Position numbers and translations under genes: made by a program
Assembly: GCA_018340805.1 (NCBI GenBank)
Contig: JACMZG010000008.1
Span: forward strand, 73,701,988 to 73,765,987
Reading direction: 5' to 3'
Length of the DNA: 64,000 nucleotides
Source of the DNA: Microvelia longipes
Lineage: Eukaryota > Arthropoda > Insecta > Hemiptera > Veliidae
Part shown: positions 55,730-64,000 of the stretch, piece after piece
How the letters are laid out: every line of letters starts with the position of its first letter
Position numbering within the stretch: the stretch's first letter is position 1
Notes under the pieces: model-generated
What the model was told of the DNA's origin: nothing
What the model saw: the letters and a program-made list of their open reading frames with translations, nothing else
The model's database searches: none

Positions 55730-56650
55730 AAAAAAATCGAGTACGGGGCACCTCGGAACTTTTTCTTCTTACATTTAATTCGCTACGCTCACCCCCCCCC
55801 CCCTACTACAGAGTCGCTGCTCTCGTCCTAGGAATATACAAGTCATTAAATTTATACAGCAACACGTCTTCAAACTCACTTCGCTCTTCCTTAAATAGTA
55901 AATGCGTTCCTTTCATTCCTAGCGGTCATTCATTCCGGTTTAATGATTTTTCAAAATTTTTGCCGAGTCATTATTGCAGGTTAATGACGTCATATAAAAA
56001 TGATTTTCCGAATAGCACAACTATACCTAGAGACTGATTTTTGTACAAACTCTACTCTATAGCATAAATACACTGGAAGCCATAGAGATATATACTAGAG
56101 GGGGCATAGCCTATCTTAATACGTTGAGAGGCCTGAAAACATTTTTAGTGGGGCTCTCAGGGGCTCCGTGTAACCTCATTGAAACCCCCTCTAAGAGGGA
56201 GTTAAGGTTATAATTAATCAATTGTTTTCGGCTTCCCGCAGATTGTTTGTGTTGTGATTTGTATTTTAAACATTCTACTATATAATTTACTGTTTTTTTG
56301 TTATGTTTATTTGATGAAAATTATAATCGAATGTTGTCAGGTTACTTTTTCGATGTTTCAAAATTCAACCAATAGGGCCCCTCTAGTAATATATCTCTAT
56401 GCTGGGAGTTACGATTATAACAGACACATACACACCCTCTCACACATACAGACAGATAACTTTCTGAAAACCACTTAACAGGCCTAAAATACACATAAAA
56501 CAACCATTGACATCTCGGTTTCGACTTTGTTTGCAAACACAATACTTTTCCTATTTCCCTACGGTATATGTAAGGAATGTAAAAATTGGGTACAATGTAC
56601 CTCAGCACTTTTCCTCCCTCTATCGGATTTAATTTACTTATCGTTAACAC
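55730..56650 (-). mobile_element. 5S-containing family copy, with start of a second in tandem
   Basis: On the minus strand: block A 56575-56410, the MITE 56401-56081, block B 56070-55960 (GTGCTATTCGGAAAATCATT, ATGACGTCATTAACC), a truncated 5S segment (55950-55918: GAATGACCGCTAGGAATG) and tail to 55730. Immediately before block A, 56650-56580 is the tail end of another copy (GGAAAAGTGCTGAGGTACAT), so two copies lie head to tail without spacer. A 14-C run is at about 55790-55803. Confidence 0.8.
56073..56409 (+). mobile_element. MITE with CATAGAGATATA ends (copy 2)
   Basis: Element 56081-56401 (321 bp), ends CATAGAGATATATACTAG and (inverted) CATAGAGATATATTACTAG. Flanking octamers CTGGAAGC and CTGGGAGT match at 6 of 8. 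The uninterrupted site is visible in the sister 5S-family copy at 12966-12985 (ACCCAGTGTATTTATGCT). Confidence 0.85.
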
Positions 56651-56935
56651 ATCTGACTTGCATCACTCGTTTAATCTTAATTAAATGAGGAGAGCGCTTA
56701 ATGGAATCTACCATTTTTTAGGATTTTATAAAAGTATACTATGTTCCACAATGATTATTTCTTAGATCCAATTATGTGTTTAAATACAAAATAGAGTACA
56801 TCAGCCTTTAAAATATTGCAAGTTTATTGTACAGTTTATACAAACGAGGAGCCAAAAACAGAAAGGCAAAGTATGAAACAATATTACATATTCTAATTTT
56901 CACTGCGCAGCGTATAAATAAAATAAAATAAAATG
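56651..56935. other. No recognised feature
   Basis: AT-rich filler. Confidence 0.4.
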
Positions 56936-57212
56936 CCCGTTTGAGGGCCTTTCGGCCCATCAGGGTATACACCCGGCGGGAACCACCTTAGGTGGGTTGC
57001 ATCTACTACACTCTAAGAATTAATTAAAGTTGGTGAAATCATATTAATAATATAAATACTATTTTTTATTTATTTATTAAATACTATTTTACTATTATGA
57101 TTTATAATCATAATATAAATACTATTCATAAAATCTTAGAGCATAGCCCGGGCTGCGAACCCCGGACCTCCGGTGCCGAAATCGAACGCCTTTGTGGGCT
57201 ACGGAGGCAGTG
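56936..57212 (-). mobile_element. tRNA-derived SINE, family 1 (copy 3)
   Basis: On the minus strand: GCACTGCCTCCGTAGCCCAC head, B box GGGGTTCGCAGCCCGGG, 3' part AGGTGGTTCCCGCCGGGTGT, end CGGGCATTTTATTTTATTTT. The tail is (TATTT)n here rather than (ATT)n. Confidence 0.8.
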
Positions 57213-57247
57213 CATATTGTTACAATATAAAATCATATTTGATGAAG

Positions 57248-57538
57248 TTGTGTTATTTAGTATTTATATCATTTTGATACTACCGAGTTTTGCAAAACAT
57301 GAATAGTTGACACAATATAATACATTCTTCGGAATTAATTGAAGGTCAGAGTGAGTTCAGGCTCTGTCGGCGCCCTGATGAGTTAGACGTAACGAAACAG
57401 AGTGGGACATGACATTATGTCGAGCCATCAAGTATGACGAATGTCGAATGATGGAACAGTTCCCAGATGTAGCATTGCATTTTGCTTGTTACATTTCCTA
57501 GGTGTCTCTCACACAATTATATTGTGTTATTTAGTATT
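57248..57538. mobile_element. TTGACACAATATAAT foldback MITE, copy 3, with 17-bp flanking repeat
   Basis: Interior as in copies 1 and 2 but inverted. TTGTGTTATTTAGTATT lies exactly at both edges (57248-57264, 57522-57538). Part of it (TTGTGT) may be the element end itself, leaving 11-17 bp of true duplication, long for a DNA transposon. Confidence 0.75.
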
Positions 57539-57545
57539 CTTTTAT

Positions 57546-58169
57546 AGTCCAAGAGCCTGGCCTAAAAAATGTGACTCATGCTGTACAAATGCAAACTAAA
57601 TTTTTCTGAAAATATACCTTAAATTATGAAGGAAAAGCATAGTCTGCCTATCCAAAGTAAAGCCAAAATATTAGAAAATTCCAGTTTTCTTGCTATAAGT
57701 GGTTCCTTGTAGGTCGTGTGCAAAGCATTTTTTTTATGAAATGAGTGTTTTTGTCAAAAACGGATAACTTCAACTTAAGTTATGACATTTGTTAAATGGC
57801 CAAAAAAATGCACAAAAAGCAAATATTTGATCAAAGAAATTCGCTGACTTTGCATAAATTAACAATTTTTTAATGCCTTTGAAAGAACCATAACTTTGGT
57901 TGTGATTTTGATGATTAAAAATTGGTTTAATAACACATTTTATTACCAATAGAAAATGTTCTCTTCATGCACACGACCCACAGGGAACCTCTTACTTCAA
58001 GAAAATAAATGTGTGCGAATTTAAAAAATCTTGAGTAAGCGCAATCATATAGCTTCACTCTGGATAGACAAACTATTTTTTTCTTAATAATTTAAGATAT
58101 ATTTTCAGTAAAATTTGGTTTAAAGTAGTACAAAATGAGTCAAATTTTTTCAGGACCGGCTCTTGGACA
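57546..58169. mobile_element. Foldback element, second copy of the 20626-21340 family
   Basis: Starts GTCCAAGAGCCTGGCC and ends GGCTCTTGGAC with about 120-bp arms (TTTTTCTGAAAATATACCTT; CATAGTCTGCCTATCC). About 90 bp shorter than the first copy. Confidence 0.82.
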
Positions 58170-58690
58170 ATTAGTACACGAATTGGAAGGCTTTACGCAA
58201 AATAAATCACATCAAATATCTCTTTTTAGGAATGAATTTTTAAAATTTTATTTATAATTAAATCTATGATGACTCACTTTATAGTATAAGCGAATATAAT
58301 TATTGTAACATTTTACAATTATTCTATAAACATAAAATTGGAATATGACTACATTTTCTAAAAACAACTTTCATGGCGTAATTTTATTACCAACAATTAT
58401 AGAAGTCAAGAATCAATTTAAAAGTAATATTAAAAGTATTCACTCAAATACTATGACAGATTAATTTTTATCGTTTTAATAGACATATATTAATTGGCTT
58501 TGTTGATTAAACTTCTCGTTCGATCACTCAATTAAGCAGGAAACGGTTTGGGAACAGTAGGCCTCGGGCAAAATAAAGAGTTTAAATAGTTTTATTGAGC
58601 AAAATATTTTTTGTACATTGAGGTCAGGAGTCTTAATTTGAATGAAAAAATTTGATGTGGAGGATCACGAAATTTTTTCTTATGGGTTAA
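58170..58690. other. No recognised feature
   Basis: AT-rich filler; a GAGGTCAGGAG string near 58620 has no context. Confidence 0.4.
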
Positions 58691-59756
58691 GGTGTATTCC
58701 CAATACCACGGTAGCGATGCGTCCGTCCGTTACGTGCGGTGACAGCTCAAACCTATGTAATCGTATGGGACGTTCTTAAACAACTTGCGGTAGCTTTGCG
58801 GAAAATGGAAATTTTCGCTAACCTACTAAACCCGCACAAATGATCTAGTGATTAGCATTTGATTGATTAGAAAACACCTAAGAGACCTGACGCGAAAGAA
58901 ACTTTTCTGTTTTTCTCTTACCCCCTCTTCCGATTTAGAGAAGAATACTGTTTTTTTTGGGTTTTGATTCTTAAAGTCGTTTTAATTTAATTTTAATAAA
59001 AGAGTTATGTTTTTATCTAAAAAAATGAATATTATCTTGTTATTAAAACACAATATTGTTATTTTATTATTTTTCTTTATCCTGCGTCTTTTTAAAGTGT
59101 TTAATTTTTCCTTTTAGTTTTGATTGGTTCAAAGTTTTTATTTGTTTCTATTCTTAAATCATATTTATTTCTTAATATTCTTGGTGTTCGCCAATTTGAA
59201 TGTTATAGTTTTACTATCTTGATCAGTTCACTTTATCTCAATATAATTGATCTGACATTTTAAACATTATTTCTGTTTTCTTCGTTTTTTTGCCTAAATA
59301 GTATTAAATAAGTAAATACCGGAGTTAAAAATGTTTTTTAAAACAAGACTATTAATTATAATTTATAACAAGTAAATTCCAATTTAATTAACTGAACAAG
59401 ATAATACTATGCCGTTTTGATCGGGTTGGTCAGTTAAAAAATATTTAGACCAAAAAATACATATATTTAAAATTAGACCATATGAAATTTTAGAAAAAAA
59501 TCCCATTATCATCAGACATGATTTAAAATTTGAAATAATAAAGAAATTTAAATAAAATTTTAAAAGACACAGCTCGTCTAAAACCTTTTCTTCTTCTATT
59601 GATAAAAATATATTGTTGTTTCCAAAATTCGGAACTAGAGTGCGCTGTGTTAGCGGCTGTAGCGTTGCTATTGTGGAACCATCATTTACCGCATCGGAAT
59701 GACCGCTACGCACGCAACGGCCGGACGCATCGCTACCGCAGTATTCTGATTGCACC
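58691..59756. mobile_element. About 1.07-kb element with CpG-rich ~50-bp terminal inverted repeats
   Basis: The left end (GGTGTATTCCCAATACCACG, then GTAGCGATGCGTCCGTCCGT) is mirrored at the right (GCCGGACGCATCGCTACCGC, AGTATTCTGATTGCACC). The interior is AT-rich (58900-59590). A 171-codon minus-strand frame (59384-59899) crosses the right end and is unlikely to be real. Superfamily not assigned; target duplication unclear. Confidence 0.8.
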
Positions 59757-61488
59757 TTTGTCATTAACCCTTCAGTTATACTATTCGTATGTTTGTAATG
59801 CATGTACACAGTTTTTAGTTTATGACTCTTTGCATAAGATATGTTATTGTTAATATGTGTTGTTGTTAAGTGTTCTATGTTGTTTGTATTATTACTCACT
59901 CTCGGTTAATAAGCTTTCCTGTTGAAGCGGCTATTTTGTCTGTCCCTTTAAGAAGTTTCAAGCGAAATCTTTTATGTGTGTATAATTAATTAATAAAACC
60001 TGTGAAACAGGTGACACACTCTTAAATTTCGTGTCATTTTTAATAGAAAAATTAATTAATTTTTTTACTGCAATATCTTTAAAAAACTTTAGAACGACCA
60101 ATAAAGATTTTTTCATAAAGTAATAGATATTTATGCACCATGAAAGTGAAGAATGCTATTATTTCTTTGAGCAGTTAGTTGGTTTCTAAGGCAAAAGCCG
60201 AGGGAACCAAAGCATTTAACTCCCAAAGTGAAGCCGAGAGATTTATATGTTTGTCTTCTGAGACAAAGCCGAACAAGTTACGACTATTAACTCCTGAGGC
60301 GAAACTGAGGGAGGTAATTGCGAGGGGAAAGTAGCATTTTACTTCTTATGGGCATACAAGATTTATCTCCAGACGTTGAACTCATGTAATTATTAATATA
60401 TTCTTATTTTCATACGTTTCTAATAAATTTTTGGAGTGCTGCCCCTCCCCCTCAAAAAAATATTTTTTTTTATTGCTCTAAAAGCTTTTTTGGTCTGAAA
60501 CGGATTTTAGGCTTTTGGATTTTGACCTAGAATGGATTCTGAGCCAATATTTTTTTTTGGTTCGGTCCCCCTTATAAATTTTAGGGGTGCCGCCCCCAAG
60601 AAAGTGTTACAAAAATGGGTCAGTCCCCTATATACAATTAGTATCTGCGGGAAAGCCAGGGAAGTGTATTCCCGATACTATGTATATATATATTTTAGAA
60701 AGAAAAACAATAATTGAACTACACCCCTAAAATAGGATATAATTGGCTCTAACTCCAATAATAGGAAACACTTTTTATTCCAAAGGGAGAAACAGTTACT
60801 TTTTAACCCCTAAAAACTAGTCAATAAACTTCACAGTATACACCGGCTGGAGATAATACATGGTTTTAATTTTATGTTTTAATTTGATCATCATGGCTGG
60901 ACATGGTATCGACTAAATATCAAGGTATTTATTTACCTGTTTCAATATGGCCGCCCAATCACGAAATATAATATTGAGTAGCTATTTGACGTTATTATTT
61001 ATAGACAGTAAGAACGTCGAAATAAAACAAGAAAAAAATTCAATCACAATAAAGAAAAGTTAGTGATTTATTGGTTGAGAAATTTAAAGGGATTTATTAC
61101 ATGATATTGTTGAGAGATCTGGGTTAGTATACTTCTCGTGATATTCTTGTTTTTATTGGTTCTAACCAGATAAGATATTCAATAATCACGCAAAAAATGT
61201 CAATGTCACGATATCGCCCCCAAACACATTTAGATATATCATAACCTCCGTTTTGAAAAGCAGCGCTCCCAATCATTACTTTGAAATCTAAACTAAAGTA
61301 TTTAACTGACCAATAGAAATGCTAGTGTGATCCCCATGATCTCAGCTAATAAACCCTTTATTTGTCCCGTAATCTACGATATTTTATATAATTATTACTT
61401 CTATGCTTTATTTACTGTAAATAGAAACTTGTTGTTCGTTCGATGTAAAGAAATATATGTCAATAAAACACTAGTGAGGAATGCTTTG
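59757..61488. other. No gene; degenerate AAGCCGAG repeats at 60180-60330
   Basis: Four spaced motifs (AAGGCAAAAGCCGAGGGAAC, CCAAAGTGAAGCCGAGAG, GAGACAAAGCCGAACAAG, TGAGGCGAAACTGAGGGAGG) occur within 150 bp. CCGCCCCC-type strings lie near 60440 and 60590. No coding frame of note. Confidence 0.5.
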
Positions 61489-61540
61489 CTGCCCCAGCGC
61501 CTTCCTGTAGCCGCTTCGGGGCCTCATAGTTGTTGTCCTA
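61489..61540 (-). repeat. GC-rich hairpin module, copy 3 (eroded)
   Basis: CAGCGCCTTCCTGTAGCCGC, then TTCGGGGCCTCATAGTTGTT, parallels 1884-1925 with substitutions in the hairpins. Confidence 0.55.
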
Positions 61541-61717
61541 AACATATTTTATACATTTGTGTGTATTTTATTGGAATGTTTACTTAGTCATTATTGTGGG
61601 TTCATGAAGTCACACAATTTTCATAAACAATTCGGTTCGGGTGAACCAAACGAACGGAGGGGATTAACAACAAGATTCTTGTTAATTCTGGTGAACGAAA
61701 AAGCGTTTGAAAGTTAT

Positions 61718-62415
61718 CGTTTCCTATAGACCAAGAGCCCAGGGTGTTTTGTTAATAAAAAGTGTAATGGCTGGAACGGTCTCAATTTTTCGTAAATACC
61801 TTCCTGAACCAGGATCTGAAATTCTGAAGACTCGTATCGGATGGGTGTCCCAAAAAGAACGCACTTTACAGGTCAAATTTACCACCGAAGTTAATAAAAA
61901 GTGTAATGGCTGGAACGGGTTTAATTTTTCGTAAATACTTCCTGAACCAGGATCTGCAATTCTGAAGACTCGTATCGGATGGGTGTCCCAAAAAGAACGC
62001 ACTTTAGAGGTCAAATTTAGCACCCAAATTAATAAAAGTGTAATGGCTGGAACAGTCTTAATTTTTAGTAAACACCTTCCTGAACAAGGATCTGCAATTC
62101 TGCCGACTCGTATCGGATGGGTGTCCCAGGTAGAGCGCACTTTACAGGTCAAAGGCTCTGTCAGGGACACCCACGATACGAGTCGGCAGAATTGCAGATC
62201 CTTGTTCAGGAAGGTATTTACGAAAAATTGAGACCGGTTCCAGCCATTACACTTTTAGCGAATTTCCTTTGGAAATTCGCCTAATGGGATAGGCGTCATG
62301 GCGGAATTTGAACCTCGGACCACGACACAAATCCGTTTCAGAGGTCCTAATGACGAAAAAATAAGTTTCGCGTGACTTTTATATATATATATATTATATA
62401 ATATATATATATTAT

Positions 62416-62489
<74 letters not shown>

Positions 62490-63164
62490 CATATGTATTT
62501 CTAGACACTTTCTGTAAACACTCTATTTCGAACGGATTAATATTTTTAACCATACTTGGTAAAAATCAACCTTCAGGAGGACACGAACCCTATTGAAACC
62601 AGGTTTTGTGACGTCATTAACCCGGTTTGCTGAGTCAGCGAAATTTTCAAAAATCGGCAAAATTCAGGGTAATATTTTTTGCCGCGAAAAAGGTCATTAT
62701 TTATGTTTTATGAGACGCTAAATCGAATGAAACCGGTCCGAAGTCGAAACGACCACTCTAAGTGACCAAAAAGTCGAAAAAACCATTGTAAATTATCCAT
62801 TTTTAATTAACCATTTGTATATAATTTTAGATGCATAGTTTTGTACAACCAACTGGATAATTATGCGCATTTCCTTTGGAAAATACAGACAAAATGAGTT
62901 ACGAGCAGTGCTTGACAATTGAGTAACTGCTTAGGTTCTAAAGCATGAACCAGAACATTTTTAGCACGGAAACACGCATTCTAAATGAAATTCGCCCGAC
63001 AGCGGACCACCGCGCCGGAATTATTTATTTAGTAGTTGTAAACTTATAAAATGTAAAAAGCACGAAAACACGCATCCAAAGGAAATTCGCCCGACATGCG
63101 GACCACCGCGCCAGAATTATTTATTAACAAAACACCCCTGGGCTCTTGGTCTACTATAGAAACG
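61718..63164. mobile_element. 1.45-kb composite foldback element
   Basis: The outer ends are inverted: CGTTTCCTATAGACCAAGAG ... CCAGGGTGTTTTGTTAATAA on the left against CGTTTCTATAGTAGACCAAG ... on the right. Inside the left end are three direct units of about 138 bp (AGTGTAATGGCTGGAACGG at 61761, 61900, 62037) followed by one inverted unit (to 62255). Then come a tRNA-like B box, a (TA)n array at 62379-62493, block-B-like DNA and the GAATTTCCTTTGGA region shared with 34905-35200. Non-coding. Confidence 0.75.
62270..62350 (-). repeat. tRNA-like segment
   Basis: The minus strand has CCGAGGTTCAAATTCCGCC (B box with paired flanks) and GGACCTCTGAAACGG upstream. Not a foldable tRNA. Confidence 0.4.
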
Positions 63165-63215
63165 TCTAGGAACAAAAATATCGTACATACATACACACAC
63201 AACAACACACACAGA

Positions 63216-63240
63216 TATATAATATATATATATATATTAT

Positions 63241-63297
<57 letters not shown>
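63216..63297. repeat. (TA)n microsatellite
   Basis: About 80 bp of TA with TAATA interruptions. Confidence 0.95.
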
Positions 63298-63299
<2 letters not shown>

Positions 63300-63314
63300 A
63301 ACTCGCTAAAGCCT

Positions 63315-63880
63315 ATAATCGGGTACAGGGTACCTTATCAAAACTTTTCTTTACCACATTAGATTCGTTACGCTTATTTTTGGACTCGCATGGCTCGAAC
63401 TCAGGCAGTACATACATCTGTTCCCAGTAGTCATCCATTCAGGCACTGACCTTGCTCGATGCTGCTTAACTTTTATCATTTAAAGAACCGAATATTTTCA
63501 AGCCGTATTGAAACAAAATTTAGTATATTTATTACGTAAAGGGATATGCTTTTACCGAATATCAACTCAAATAAATTATTTTTCTATTTTTTTTAAATTT
63601 AAAAAAAGTATAGGGTTGCTTAATGCAGATTGAACTAATGCTGATAATGAGATAAGACTTAGCACATACTTCGGTTTCATTTTTAACTACGTGTGTGACA
63701 AATGTCAAACAAATCAATACATTTTTCCGCGTTTTATGATTTTTTTTATATATTTGTTGAGGCATTATTTTGGGTTAATAACGTCATATAATGTTTTCCC
63801 GGATAGCATAACTAGACATAAAGATTGAGTTTTGTACCAAGTTTTAACATTGGAGCATAAAAGCACAAGGAGATACGATA
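63315..63880 (-). mobile_element. 5S-containing family copy, running to the window edge
   Basis: On the minus strand: block B (63800-63730, TATGCTATCCGGGAAAACAT, ATGACGTTATTAACCC), block C (63725-63490), the 5S-like segment 63481-63426 (GTTAAGCAGCATCGAGCAAG, GTCAGTGCCTGAATGGATGA) and the tail to 63315 (CCTGTACCCGATTATAGG). Block A is expected towards 64000 but not clear. Confidence 0.75.
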
Positions 63881-64000
63881 ATAAATCAAACGATAATATT
63901 TAACATATATTTAACAGTTGAGCTAACTATTTAACTATTTCACCGTTTTACTATTTATTTATTTAACTATTTCATATGCAACAATATTTAAATATTAAAC

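Noticed and set aside
59384..59899. 171-residue open frame
   Set aside because: Crosses the end of an inverted-repeat element, has no domain, and changes composition at the border.

Overview
The window is AT-rich animal nuclear DNA, most likely from an insect with a large, repeat-filled genome. The evidence is one arthropod-type bHLH gene that resembles Drosophila delilah, K02A2.6-like Ty3/gypsy and BEL/Pao LTR retrotransposons, CR1/Jockey-type LINEs, tRNA-derived SINEs, hAT-type elements and many long (TA)n arrays. Species or order cannot be fixed from the sequence. Almost all of the 64 kb is transposable elements, foldback elements and minisatellites, often nested.

The only host protein gene I can support is the bHLH gene at 22298-22846 on the minus strand. 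It sits in a small non-repetitive, GC-richer island (about 22.0-23.8 kb) whose right half should hold its promoter.

Layout. 0-3.3 kb: 30-bp minisatellite, repeat fragments and a tRNA-derived SINE. 3.3-7.9 kb: a complete-length Ty3/gypsy element (minus strand) with identical 202-bp LTRs and a 5-bp target duplication, coding region broken by single-base frame changes. 8-21.4 kb: minisatellites, MITEs, a hAT-type non-autonomous element, foldbacks and several copies of a dispersed element containing a 5S-rRNA-like segment. 22-24 kb: bHLH island. 25-27.2 kb: SINEs and 5S-family copies. 27.6-30.8 kb: an internally deleted BEL/Pao element with identical LTRs, itself hit by a poly(A)-tailed insertion. 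31-32 kb: a hAT element in a short tandem array. 32.7-36.5 kb: (TA)n, GC-rich hairpin array, foldback element, LINE fragment. 37-41 kb: perfect palindrome, 65-bp minisatellite, MITE, full-length 5S-family copy. 41-44.7 kb: no recognised feature. 44.7-48.9 kb: near full-length CR1-type LINE (minus). 50.3-51.9 kb: truncated LINE with a SINE inserted inside. 52-58 kb: foldbacks, 5S-family copies, SINE, MITEs. 58.7-63.9 kb: two large inverted-repeat elements and a last 5S-family copy.

The most unusual signal is the 5S-containing family: about fifteen pieces in 64 kb sharing the order block A - block B - block C - 5S-like internal promoter - hairpin-rich tail - T run. Two of its copies have each spawned a different minisatellite, and several later elements landed inside it. 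The tail, and a separate GC-rich module at 34.5-34.7 kb, are built from mini-hairpins with GCGAAGC-type cores. All assignments come from reading the sequence; no database search was run.
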